Assembly (NCBI GenBank): GCA_014896455.1
Contig: JADBKJ010000008.1
Location: 1 to 64,000, forward strand
Direction of reading: 5' to 3'
DNA: 64,000 nucleotides
Source: Thermoanaerobacter sp.
GTDB lineage: Bacteria; Bacillota; Thermoanaerobacteria; Thermoanaerobacterales; Thermoanaerobacteraceae
The translations under genes were made by a program, and so were the position numbers. The notes beneath the pieces were generated by a model. It did no database searches and was not told the origin of the DNA. It worked only from the letters and a program-made list of their open reading frames with translations. Numbering within the stretch: position 1 is the stretch's first letter; the number at the start of each line of letters is the position of its first letter. Shown here in pieces: positions 46,832-55,403 of this stretch.

Positions 46832-48127
46832 ATGCGAATGTATGACCTTATAATGAAAAAGAGAGATGGTGGAGTTCTTACAAAAGAAGAGATTGATTTT
46901 ATAATATCTTCTTACACAAAAGATTATATTCCTGATTATCAGATGAGCGCTCTTTTAATGGCCATATATTTTAGGGGAATGACGCCAGAAGAGACTGCCA
47001 ATCTTACTATGGCTATGGCTTATTCTGGCGATGTGATGGATTTATCAGCGATTAAAGGAATCAAAGTGGATAAACACTCAACCGGTGGTGTAGCTGATAC
47101 TACTACATTAGTACTTGCTCCTATGGTAGCAGCCTGTGGAGCTCCTGTTGCCAAAATGTCAGGAAGAGGTTTAGGGCATACTGGTGGAACGATAGACAAA
47201 CTGGAGTCAATACCAGGAATGAGAGTAGAACTCAGCGAAGAAGAGTTTATTGACAACGTAAATAAATACGGTATTGCTGTGATTGGGCAGACTAAAAATC
47301 TCACTCCTGCAGATAAAAAGTTATATGCACTAAGGGATGTCACTGCAACAGTAGATTCTATTCCGCTTATAGCGAGCTCTATAATGAGCAAAAAGATTGC
47401 TGCTGGAGCGGATGGAATAGTATTAGATGTAAAAGTTGGAAGAGGAGCTTTCATGAAAGACTTAAAAAGTGCCAAAGCCCTTGCTAAGTTGATGGTGGAT
47501 ATAGGAAATTCTGTAGGGAGAAAGACTGTAGCCCACGTTACAAATATGGATTATCCGTTAGGGCTTGCGATAGGAAATGCACTTGAGATAGTAGAAGCTG
47601 TTCAAGTATTGAAAGGTCAAGGTTCTAAAGATTTATTGGAAGTATGTATGCTACTTGGTTCTGATATGCTTCAAATTGCAGGCGTTGCAAAAGACGATAC
47701 GGAAGCGAGGGCAAAACTAAAAGAAGCACTTGATAGCGGAAAAGCCCTACAAAAATTTAAAGAATTTATAAAGGCTCAAGGTGGAGATGAAAGAGTAGTT
47801 GATGATTTATCACTTTTACCACAGGCTAAGTATATAAGACCTTGGGTTGCCGACAGGGATGTATATATAAAAGACCTGATGGCTTTAGACTTAGGCCTTG
47901 TAGCGATGAAGTTAGGAGCGGGAAGAGAGAAAAAAGAAGACAAAATAGATTTAGCAGTTGGTATAATGTTAGGTGGAAAAGTTGGAGATATAGTTAGGGA
48001 AGGTGAGCCTATTGCTACAATATATGCTAATAATGAGGGTAAAGCTGAATGGGCTTTAAATGAAATTAAAAAGTATATTCTTCTCTCTGATGAGCCTGTG
48101 GAAAGGCCAACATTAATATTTGAGTAA
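46832..48127 (+). CDS. pdp: Pyrimidine-nucleoside phosphorylase
   Basis: 431 residues. The glycosyltransferase family 3 signature is visible as [20 protein letters not shown] and [17 protein letters not shown]. It cleaves uridine, deoxyuridine and thymidine with phosphate to the base and (deoxy)ribose 1-phosphate, the substrate of DeoB upstream. It is the last gene of the operon, followed by a terminator. Confidence 0.95.
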   Translation: MRMYDLIMKKRDGGVLTKEEIDFIISSYTKDYIPDYQMSALLMAIYFRGMTPEETANLTMAMAYSGDVMDLSAIKGIKVDKHSTGGVADTTTLVLAPMVAACGAPVAKMSGRGLGHTGGTIDKLESIPGMRVELSEEEFIDNVNKYGIAVIGQTKNLTPADKKLYALRDVTATVDSIPLIASSIMSKKIAAGADGIVLDVKVGRGAFMKDLKSAKALAKLMVDIGNSVGRKTVAHVTNMDYPLGLAIGNALEIVEAVQVLKGQGSKDLLEVCMLLGSDMLQIAGVAKDDTEARAKLKEALDSGKALQKFKEFIKAQGGDERVVDDLSLLPQAKYIRPWVADRDVYIKDLMALDLGLVAMKLGAGREKKEDKIDLAVGIMLGGKVGDIVREGEPIATIYANNEGKAEWALNEIKKYILLSDEPVERPTLIFE

Positions 48128-48130
48128 CAA

Positions 48131-48172
48131 AAAAGCGGTTCTTTTAGTGTTTTGTAAGAAGAACCGCTTATT
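48131..48172 (+). terminator. Rho-independent terminator
   Basis: AAGCGGTTCTT pairs with AAGAACCGCTT. The tail is weak (ATTTCTATT). Confidence 0.75.
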
Positions 48173-48247
48173 TCTATTAAGTTTTGCGGATTTAAACCGA
48201 TAAATAAATATGGAATTTTTTATTTTATCTAGAGGGGAGAAGTGCAA

Positions 48248-49894
48248 ATGGGAAAAACTATTCGAACTCAAGTTGTGCGATCTTTTGTAATTATAGGGAT
48301 TTTAACAGTTATACTTTCGGTGATTGTGAATTTAGGACTTATAAATACTATTAACAACATTGAAAAATTAAGAAAATATGTGGTAAATCAAGTCATTAAC
48401 GTGTCAAATGCCCAAGTTCAAATTGTGGTATTAAGTGGCAATATTCAACAAACTTTAAATGACTATATGAATGGCAATGCGACAAATTTTTCCGTTGGAG
48501 TTCCAATTAGTTCGATGGAGACCTACATTGCTAATATCCAAAATAGCTTAGATGACTATAAAAACACCAAGAATTACGACTCACTTAATAAAGATTTATT
48601 GCTAATTAAAGAAGGTATTCAGAACCTAAAGAAAGCAGTAAATGAATTACCCGAAAAGTATGACCCTGTTAATGATAGCGACAAAGTAGTAACTATTACT
48701 TATTATTTGAATCATATACAAAGTGCTTTAAATGATTTTAGTTCTACATATTCCCAGGGCTTTTTACCCTATTTTAATCAAATGATAGAAAATAATAAAA
48801 GAAATTTTTACATATCACTAGGAATGAGTATTGTAATACTATTGATAATTTTAATTTATGCAGCGATAATAACAAGAAAATTAAGGAAATATGCGAAACT
48901 TATTAATTCTGAAATTATAAATGCAGAAAAGCAATCAGAAGAAGTCATGAATTATGCGGTAAACATAAAGAACAAATCAGAAGAAAATACCATGAACATA
49001 ACTTCTTCAAAACAAGGCTTAGAGGATTTAGTAAATGGGATTAACATAATTTCGGAAAATATAAATGAAGTTGCTGAGTCTATTACTAAAGTTTCAGAGA
49101 CTAATGAAAATTTGTCACAAGTCTCCCATAAACTTATGAGAGATATGAATGAAGCAATGATGAAAATCAAAGAAATAGAAGAAAATGCTAACAGGCAAGG
49201 AGAAGAAGTTAAATTATTAATTGAGTCTTTACAAGAGAGCTTGGAAAACTCCAAAAATACTTCAAAACAACTAAATGAGCTAGATAAAAGAATGGGTGGT
49301 ATAAAAGATATTCTTTATTCAATATCAGATATAGCTGAACAGACGAATCTTTTGGCACTTAATGCGGCAATTGAAGCAGCAAGAGCTGGAGAAAATGGAA
49401 GAGGATTTGCGGTTGTAGCAGAGGAAATAAGAAAACTTGCAGCGCAATCGACAGAAAGTGTAGAAAGAATAGGAGAAATAATAGAATCTCTTACCCAATT
49501 TACAAGAAATACTGTGGATAATGTCATCAAAAACATTGATAATTCTACAAAAGCATCTCAGGAGGTAAATAAAGTATTAGATATATTTGAGCAGACAAAA
49601 GAAGGGTTTGACAAAGTCGCTGATATTATTAGTGAAATTTCTGTTGCAGCAGAAGAAACAGCCGTAAGTTCTAGTCAAACGCTACAAGCCATGAAAAACG
49701 TAATGTCAGCATCACAAAATATATCAGCACAGGTAGAAGAATTACTTGCCTCATCTGAGCAGCTTCTTGCAGAGATAAATGTAGTAGATGAAAATAATTT
49801 AAAAAATCTTGAACACATAAAAGAACAAGTTGAATATGCAGAAAATCAAAAAGCTAATATGCAGAAAATTACAAGTATAGTGATGCAGTTATAA
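48248..49894 (+). CDS. Methyl-accepting chemotaxis-like protein
   Basis: 548 residues. Helix 1 ([19 protein letters not shown]), a helical external domain of about 150 residues without a recognisable Cache fold (four-helix-bundle type likely), then helix 2 ([20 protein letters not shown]). A long coiled coil follows, with the conserved tip [20 protein letters not shown] near residue 375. No clear HAMP domain is evident. ATG 48248 has GAGGGGAGAAG ahead. It is a single gene. Confidence 0.88.
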   Translation: MGKTIRTQVVRSFVIIGILTVILSVIVNLGLINTINNIEKLRKYVVNQVINVSNAQVQIVVLSGNIQQTLNDYMNGNATNFSVGVPISSMETYIANIQNSLDDYKNTKNYDSLNKDLLLIKEGIQNLKKAVNELPEKYDPVNDSDKVVTITYYLNHIQSALNDFSSTYSQGFLPYFNQMIENNKRNFYISLGMSIVILLIILIYAAIITRKLRKYAKLINSEIINAEKQSEEVMNYAVNIKNKSEENTMNITSSKQGLEDLVNGINIISENINEVAESITKVSETNENLSQVSHKLMRDMNEAMMKIKEIEENANRQGEEVKLLIESLQESLENSKNTSKQLNELDKRMGGIKDILYSISDIAEQTNLLALNAAIEAARAGENGRGFAVVAEEIRKLAAQSTESVERIGEIIESLTQFTRNTVDNVIKNIDNSTKASQEVNKVLDIFEQTKEGFDKVADIISEISVAAEETAVSSSQTLQAMKNVMSASQNISAQVEELLASSEQLLAEINVVDENNLKNLEHIKEQVEYAENQKANMQKITSIVMQL

Positions 49895-49897
49895 TAA

Positions 49898-49998
49898 TTG
49901 ACATACACTACTTCATGGTATATAATTTAGTTAAACAGCGTGCGACGGGTTACGGCATGAGCTGGTAAGGTAGCTATTACCTTGCCAGCTTTTAATTT
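49898..49998 (+). promoter_or_regulatory. Promoter and antiterminator-type leader
   Basis: TTGACA (49898), 17 bases, TATAAT (49921). A RAT-like segment follows (GCGTGCGACGGGTTACGGCA then TGAGC), overlapping a terminator AGCTGGTAAGG/CCTTGCCAGCT with a T-rich tail. The organisation and the end GGCATGAGC match the ptsG leader at 51098, though the RAT is shorter. Control by the GlcT encoded at 53269 is likely. Confidence 0.65.
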
Positions 49999-50016
49999 TG
50001 AAAAAGGAGGATTTTT

Positions 50017-50964
50017 ATGAAAAGGATTTTTGAGCTTACAATGAAAGACATTGAGAGAATGGACAAAAATACACTCATTGAAACAATCAAAACTTCCGAA
50101 GGAAGGACGGTAATGGCAGAGACTATTGTAACAGTTCCACCGCTGGTTTATGGAGTATCAAACATGGAGCTTGCGGCGGCTTTTGGCAGTGATATGATTA
50201 CGTTGAATTTTTTTGATTTTCAAAAACCATTTATTTTTGGTATAGATGATGCAGGAATAAACTTTTCAGCTGGACCTTCTGAATTACAGAAAATAGTCGA
50301 AATAGCCTTCAAAAACGCAGAAGATTTTGACTATATCAAGAGAGTTAAAAAAATTGTTGGAAGGTTTATAGGTGTAAATATAGAGCCTGTTCCTGAAGGA
50401 GTAAAATATGTAGATGGACGAAAATTAAATAAAGAAAATCTTTTAAAAGCTAAAGAATACGGATTTGATTATATCGTTATAACTGGGAATCCAAATACAG
50501 GGGTAAGTGTAGGAACGATAATAAAAGGAATAGAATTAGCAAAAGAAATTTTGGGCGAAAATATGATGGTCATTGCTGGAAAAATGCACGGTGCTGGTTC
50601 AGGAAACATATATGAAGAGAAAATTTTAAAAGATTTTGTAAAAGCAGGTGCCGACTGTATTTTGATACCAGCGCCTGGTACTGTTCCAGGAATTGATTTA
50701 AATCTTGCAAAAAGACAAATAGATTCAATACATGAAGAAGGGGCATTAGCAATGACTACGATTGGCACCTCACAAGAAGGCTCACAAAAAAGCACAATAG
50801 AATATATCGGGGTTCAATCAAAAATGGCGGGAGCAGACATACAGCATATAGGAGATGCAGGATATGCAGGAGTGGCACTTCCTGAAAACATAATGGCACT
50901 TTCTATTGCTATAAGAGGAGTAAGGCATACTTATAGGAGAATGGCATATTCTTTGAATAAGTAA
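50017..50964 (+). CDS. Uncharacterised TIM-barrel-like protein, PTS-linked
   Basis: 315 residues, no certain function; relatives are variously labelled HAD-like or PEP phosphonomutase-like. Alternating strands and helices with barrel-type endings are visible (FDYIVITGNPNTGVSVGTII, MMVIAGKMHGAGSGNIYEE, AGADCILIPAPGTVPGIDLN, DIQHIGDAGYAGVALPENI). The Gly-rich ends suggest binding of a phosphorylated ligand. It has its own strong promoter and a leader like that of ptsG, which ties it to glucose uptake. No signal peptide. Confidence 0.6.
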   Translation: MKRIFELTMKDIERMDKNTLIETIKTSEGRTVMAETIVTVPPLVYGVSNMELAAAFGSDMITLNFFDFQKPFIFGIDDAGINFSAGPSELQKIVEIAFKNAEDFDYIKRVKKIVGRFIGVNIEPVPEGVKYVDGRKLNKENLLKAKEYGFDYIVITGNPNTGVSVGTIIKGIELAKEILGENMMVIAGKMHGAGSGNIYEEKILKDFVKAGADCILIPAPGTVPGIDLNLAKRQIDSIHEEGALAMTTIGTSQEGSQKSTIEYIGVQSKMAGADIQHIGDAGYAGVALPENIMALSIAIRGVRHTYRRMAYSLNK

Positions 50965-51097
50965 TAAGTATATACCTTATCTTCTTTTGCAATGGCATTA
51001 TCAGAAACCTCCAGTTTAAATTTATATTTTTATTATTCCTTAACTTTAATTATAAATTATCTTTCAAATAATTCATTGAAAAACGAGGGTTTAGATA
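50965..51097. other. Intergenic, no gene seen
   Basis: AT-rich spacer between the uncharacterised gene and the ptsG promoter; no strong terminator or coding frame was found. Confidence 0.4.
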
Positions 51098-51126
51098 TTG
51101 ACAAACTGCAAAATAGATTATATAAT
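51098..51126 (+). promoter_or_regulatory. ptsG promoter
   Basis: TTGACA and TATAAT, both perfect sigma-A boxes, separated by 17 bases. Confidence 0.85.
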
Positions 51127-51148
51127 ATTCGTAAACGAATACTAAATT

Positions 51149-51214
51149 ACGGCGTGTTACTGTAAAAGCAGGCATGAGCCGGTCAAGGTGTTATTATCTT
51201 GCCGGCTCTTTTTC
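51149..51214 (+). promoter_or_regulatory. ptsG RAT and overlapping terminator
   Basis: GGCGTGTTACTGTAAAAGCA, then GGCATGAGCC (51151-51180), matches the BglG/LicT/GlcT RNA antiterminator pattern (GGATTGTTACTG...GCAGGC...CC). It overlaps the left arm of the terminator GAGCCGGTCAAG/CTTGCCGGCTC followed by TTTTTCTTT. The antiterminator protein is encoded two genes downstream. Confidence 0.85.
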
Positions 51215-51252
51215 TTTAAATGCCTGAAAAATAAAAATAAGGAGGTTTTTAC

Positions 51253-52653
51253 ATGAAGTGGTTAGCAAGTCTTCAAAAACTTGGTAAAGCCTTAATGCTT
51301 CCAGTTGCTGTGTTACCTGCAGCTGCGTTGCTTTTGAGGCTTGGCGCCCCTGATGTTTTCAACATTCCTTTTATTATGCAAGCAGGTGCAGCGGTATTTG
51401 ACAACTTACCTCTCATCTTTGCCATAGGTATTGCAATAGGTTTTGCTGATGGAGATGGTGTAGCAGCTCTTGCCGCAGCAGTTGGCTATTTTGTACTGAC
51501 AAAAGGTGCGACAACTATAAACAAAGATATCAACATGGGAGTTTTAGGCGGTATTTTAATGGGTATCATAGCTGGTTATCTGTATAACAAGTATCATGAT
51601 ATTAAACTTCCTGATTTCTTAGGATTCTTTGGTGGAAAGAGATTTGTGCCTATCGTAACAGCTTTCGCGGCAATTGTGTTAGCTTTTGCAATAGGATATG
51701 TATGGCCACCAATACAGAATGGCATATATGCTGTAGGTGAATGGATAATTGGAGCGGGAGCACTTGGAGTATTTGTATATGGTGTACTTAATAGGCTTTT
51801 GATTCCTTTTGGACTTCATCACGTCATAAACAGTCTTGTATGGTTTGTATTTGGTACTTTTAAAACAGCAGCTGGCAAAGTTGTAACTGGGGATTTAAAC
51901 AGATTCTTTGCAGGTGACCCAACAGCAGGGACATTTATGGCAGGGTTTTATCCTATTATAATGTTTGGGCTTCCAGCAGCAGCACTGGCTATGTTGGCGG
52001 CAGCAAAGCCAAACCAAAGAAAAGCTGTGTCTGGTGTGTTAATAAGTGCAGCTCTTACAGCATTTCTAACAGGTATTACAGAACCTATTGAATTTTCATT
52101 TATGTTCTTGGCGCCAGTACTTTATGTAATACACGCTCTTTTGACAGGTTTATCTCTTGCTATAACTTATGTTCTTGGTATAAAGGATGGCTTTGGTTTT
52201 TCAGCTGGTCTCATTGACTATATCTTAAGCTATGGTATAGCTACAAAACCTCTTTTGCTCCTTCTAATAGGTGTAATTTATGGTGCAATATACTATGTAG
52301 TTTTCTACTATATAATAGTGAAATTCAACCTGCCAACCCCTGGCAGATTAGAAGAAGAAGCTGTTGACCAATATGCAGACATATCAAAATCGGAACTTGA
52401 TGATATTGCTGCACAATACGTAGAAGTATTGGGTGGAGCAGAAAACATCCAGTCTTTGGAGGCTTGCATAACAAGGTTGCGCTTGACTGTGAAAGACGAT
52501 ACAATAATAGACGATGATAAACTTAAAAAAATAGGAGCAACAGGTGTTATGAGAATGGGCAAAAATGCATTGCAAGTAATTGTTGGTACAAAAGCTGATT
52601 TGATTGCACAAGAAATGAAAAAACTCATGAAAAAAGCAGGAGGTAAAATTTAA
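51253..52653 (+). CDS. ptsG: PTS glucose transporter subunit IICB
   Basis: 466 residues. The membrane IIC domain (about 1-370, LGKALMLPVAVLPAAALLLR; GITEPIEFSFMFLAPVLY, the conserved substrate-site GITEP) is followed by IIB with the phosphorylated Cys in LEACITRLRLTVKD (about 404). No IIA domain is fused; it is encoded by the next gene. Could also take up N-acetylglucosamine, but linkage to a GlcT-type antiterminator favours glucose. AAGGAGG precedes the start. Confidence 0.93.
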   Translation: MKWLASLQKLGKALMLPVAVLPAAALLLRLGAPDVFNIPFIMQAGAAVFDNLPLIFAIGIAIGFADGDGVAALAAAVGYFVLTKGATTINKDINMGVLGGILMGIIAGYLYNKYHDIKLPDFLGFFGGKRFVPIVTAFAAIVLAFAIGYVWPPIQNGIYAVGEWIIGAGALGVFVYGVLNRLLIPFGLHHVINSLVWFVFGTFKTAAGKVVTGDLNRFFAGDPTAGTFMAGFYPIIMFGLPAAALAMLAAAKPNQRKAVSGVLISAALTAFLTGITEPIEFSFMFLAPVLYVIHALLTGLSLAITYVLGIKDGFGFSAGLIDYILSYGIATKPLLLLLIGVIYGAIYYVVFYYIIVKFNLPTPGRLEEEAVDQYADISKSELDDIAAQYVEVLGGAENIQSLEACITRLRLTVKDDTIIDDDKLKKIGATGVMRMGKNALQVIVGTKADLIAQEMKKLMKKAGGKI

Positions 52654-52668
52654 AGTGAAAATGTTTTA

Positions 52669-52689
52669 GGCGGCCGTAAACTGGCCGCC
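52669..52689 (+). terminator. Hairpin after ptsG
   Basis: GGCGGCC/GGCCGCC with a seven-base loop. The following tail is A/T-mixed, so read-through into crr is likely and the hairpin may only reduce it or stabilise the ptsG mRNA end. Confidence 0.6.
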
Positions 52690-52765
52690 ATCAAAATTAT
52701 TTTAAGAAGTTTGAAATATATGGGTATAATAGATATTATAAAAAATACAGAAAGGGATGATTACA

Positions 52766-53251
52766 ATGTTTAACATATTTAAAAAGAAAAAATACGTTGA
52801 TATATATTCTCCTATTAATGGCAGATTATTAAAAATTGAAGATGTTCCAGACCCTGTATTTTCCCAAAAAATGGTAGGAGATGGAGTGGCATTAGAACCT
52901 AAAGAAGGTATAGTATATTCACCGGTTAATGGCACTATTATACAATTATTCCCTACAAAACATGCTTTGGGAATAAAAACAGAAGAAGGTTTGGAGGTAC
53001 TAATTCATATTGGGATGGATACAGTAGAAATGAAAGGAAATGGATTTGAAAGTTTTGTTTCCGAAGGTGAAAAAGTGAAAGTAGGAGATAAGTTGATAAA
53101 ATTTGATATGGAATTGGTCAAAAAAGAACATCCCTTGACATCTCCAATTATTATTACTAATATGGATATAGTGGATAAAATTACAAAAGAATCTTATGGT
53201 GAGGAAGTAAAAGCTGGAAACACAAAGATTATGAGAGTATACCTCAAGTAA
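52766..53251 (+). CDS. crr: PTS glucose subunit IIA
   Basis: 161 residues of the EIIA-Glc family: DIYSPINGRLLKIEDVPDPV, GDGVALEPKEGIVYSPVNGT, and the phosphorylated His in VLIHIGMDTVEMKGNGF. It passes phosphate from HPr to the IIB domain. ATG 52766 with AAAGGG at 9 bases is preferred to the ATG at 52757. Confidence 0.93.
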   Translation: MFNIFKKKKYVDIYSPINGRLLKIEDVPDPVFSQKMVGDGVALEPKEGIVYSPVNGTIIQLFPTKHALGIKTEEGLEVLIHIGMDTVEMKGNGFESFVSEGEKVKVGDKLIKFDMELVKKEHPLTSPIIITNMDIVDKITKESYGEEVKAGNTKIMRVYLK

Positions 53252-53268
53252 AAAGTGAGGTATTGATT

Positions 53269-54096
53269 ATGTATCGAGTAATAAAAGTTCTTAACAATAA
53301 CGTGTGTATGGCGAAGGATGATAAAAATGTGGAATTAATAGTTGTGGGAAAAGGTATAGGATTTGGCAAAAGACCGGGTGATATTATTGAAGAAGATAAA
53401 TTAGAGAAAATATTTTATTTACAAGAGAATGTTAATAAAATTAAATTTTCTGAGTTAATGGAAGAGATAAGAGAAGATGTAATAGGGATTGCAGAAGAAA
53501 TAATAGCGATGACAGAAAGAATAAAAAGCAAAAAACTTAATGAGCATATACACATTGCACTTGCTGATCACATTGCCTTTGCGATTGAAAGAATAAATAT
53601 GGGAATAGAAATAAAAAACCCTTTTAATATAGAAATAAAAGCTTTGTATAAAGATGATTATAATATTGCATTAAAAGCGCTGGAATTGATAAATCAAAGA
53701 CTTAACATTTCACTTCCTGAGGATGAAGCAGGCTTTATAGCTCTTCACTTGCATGCTGCTTTAGAAAATGCTGGTTTATCAAACACTTTAAAAAATACTA
53801 GATTGGTATCTCAATTAGTGTCAACAATAGAAAACTACCTAGGGAAACATATTGACAGGGATTCAATTGATTATCTAAGGCTTGTAACTCACTTGCGTTT
53901 TGCTATTGATAGATTAGAAAAAAATTCACCTGTGGTAAATGAACTTTTAGCCCCTATAAAGAAAAAATTCAAAAAAGCTTATAATATAGCAATACAAGTA
54001 GCAAAAGTAATAGAAGATACGTTAGGGAAAAAAGTGCCTGAGGAAGAAATAGGATATATTGCAATACACATTCAGCGATTAATCAATACTATTTAA
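53269..54096 (+). CDS. glcT: BglG family transcriptional antiterminator (GlcT-like)
   Basis: 275 residues. The RNA-binding CAT domain (MYRVIKVLNNNVCMAKDD, GKGIGFGKRPGDII) is followed by two PRD domains with the regulatory histidines in HIALADHIAFAIER, ALHLHAALE, VTHLRFAIDR and IAIHIQR. PTS enzymes phosphorylate these to switch activity. Its likely targets are the ptsG leader and the similar leader at 49898. ATG 53269 follows GTGAGG. It lies 17 bases after crr. Confidence 0.92.
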   Translation: MYRVIKVLNNNVCMAKDDKNVELIVVGKGIGFGKRPGDIIEEDKLEKIFYLQENVNKIKFSELMEEIREDVIGIAEEIIAMTERIKSKKLNEHIHIALADHIAFAIERINMGIEIKNPFNIEIKALYKDDYNIALKALELINQRLNISLPEDEAGFIALHLHAALENAGLSNTLKNTRLVSQLVSTIENYLGKHIDRDSIDYLRLVTHLRFAIDRLEKNSPVVNELLAPIKKKFKKAYNIAIQVAKVIEDTLGKKVPEEEIGYIAIHIQRLINTI

Positions 54097-54098
54097 CA

Positions 54099-54134
54099 AA
54101 CCCGAACTAAAAGTACTTTTAGTTCGGGTTTTGC
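54099..54134 (+). terminator. Rho-independent terminator of the PTS operon
   Basis: AACCCGAACTAAAAG pairs with CTTTTAGTTCGGGTT with a tiny loop, then TTGCAATTTTT. Confidence 0.88.
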
Positions 54135-54165
54135 AATTTTTATAATACAAAATTGCAAAATACTA

Positions 54166-54194
54166 TTGACTTTATAAGTGGTTACATATAAAAT
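54166..54194 (+). promoter_or_regulatory. Promoter of the citrate-branch genes
   Basis: TTGACT and TAAAAT separated by 17 bases, 34 bases before the start codon of the synthase gene. No leader RNA motif is visible. Confidence 0.65.
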
Positions 54195-54227
54195 ATGTTA
54201 TAAAGAGTTTTTGAAGGGGGAAGTGGA

Positions 54228-55379
54228 ATGACTTTTAAAAAAGACAAACCAGTCCATATTGTAGACACAACTTTGAGGGATGGAGAGCAAACTGCCGGTG
54301 TTGTATTTGCAAATAACGAAAAAGTCAGAATTGCGCAAATGTTAGATGAAATTGGAATAGATCAATTAGAAGTAGGCATTCCCACAATGGGAGGGGATGA
54401 AAAGGAAACAGTTGCAAAAATTGCAAAACTTGGGTTAAAAGCCAGTATAATGGCATGGAATAGAGCGGTTGTAAAAGACGTTCAGGAATCTTTGGAATGC
54501 GGCGTTGATGCTGTTGCAATTTCTGTGTCTACTTCTGATATTCACATTGAGCACAAACTTAAGAAGTCAAGGCAATGGGTTTTGGACAATATGACAGAAG
54601 CAGTTAGGTTTGCCAAAAAAGAAGGTGTGTATGTTTCTGTCAACGCAGAAGATGCTTCTCGTACGGATATGGATTTTCTTATTGAATTTGCAAAATGTGC
54701 AAAACAAGCAGGAGCTGATCGTTTGAGATTTTGTGACACTGTCGGATTTTTAGATCCTTTTAAAACATATGATATGGTCAAGGAAATAAAAGAAGCTGTT
54801 GACATTGATATTGAAATGCATACCCACAATGACTTTGGAATGGCTACTGCCAATGCTCTTGCAGGTATGAAAGCAGGGGCTAACTTTATAGGGGTTACTG
54901 TAAACGGCCTTGGAGAAAGAGCCGGGAATGCTGCTTTAGAAGAGGTTGTAATGGCATTAAAGCACGTCTACAAAATGGATTTAGGAATAGATACAACTAG
55001 ATTTAGGGAAATTTCTGAATACGTTGCTTTAGCCTCAGGAAGACAGTTGCCAGCATGGAAAGCTATAGTTGGAACAAATGTCTTTGCCCATGAGTCAGGT
55101 ATTCATGTAGATGGTGCCCTTAAAAATCCTCACACATATGAAATATTTAATCCTGATGAAGTAGGTCTTGAAAGACAGATTGTGATAGGCAAGCATTCTG
55201 GCACTGCGGCTCTTATAAATAAATTTAAAGAATACGGCAGAGTTTTAACAGAAGAAGAAGCAAATCAACTTTTGCCTCATGTCAGAAAATTAGCTATACA
55301 GTTTAAGAGGCCGCTTTTTGATAAAGAGCTCATGTACCTTTATGAGGATGTTATCAAAAAAAGAGAAAAGGCTATGTAA
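54228..55379 (+). CDS. Homocitrate synthase-family enzyme (NifV-like), possible Re-citrate synthase
   Basis: 383 residues of the isopropylmalate/homocitrate synthase DRE-TIM barrel. Metal and catalytic motifs are DTTLRDGEQTAGVVFAN and MHTHNDFGMATANALAG; GLGERAGNAALEEVV and HESGIHVDGALKNP are typical of NifV. The LeuA-type C-terminal regulatory domain is absent. No nif genes are near and aconitase follows directly, so the acceptor may be oxaloacetate (Re-citrate synthase, as in C. kluyveri) or 2-oxoglutarate. GGGGGAAG precedes the ATG. Confidence 0.8.
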   Translation: MTFKKDKPVHIVDTTLRDGEQTAGVVFANNEKVRIAQMLDEIGIDQLEVGIPTMGGDEKETVAKIAKLGLKASIMAWNRAVVKDVQESLECGVDAVAISVSTSDIHIEHKLKKSRQWVLDNMTEAVRFAKKEGVYVSVNAEDASRTDMDFLIEFAKCAKQAGADRLRFCDTVGFLDPFKTYDMVKEIKEAVDIDIEMHTHNDFGMATANALAGMKAGANFIGVTVNGLGERAGNAALEEVVMALKHVYKMDLGIDTTRFREISEYVALASGRQLPAWKAIVGTNVFAHESGIHVDGALKNPHTYEIFNPDEVGLERQIVIGKHSGTAALINKFKEYGRVLTEEEANQLLPHVRKLAIQFKRPLFDKELMYLYEDVIKKREKAM

Positions 55380-55403
55380 AATTATGTTACAGGAGTGAAG
55401 GCA

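Noticed and set aside
54134-54227. T-box or riboswitch ahead of the citrate-branch operon
   Set aside because: The distance from the promoter to the start codon is too short, and no specifier stem or anti-terminator pair was seen.
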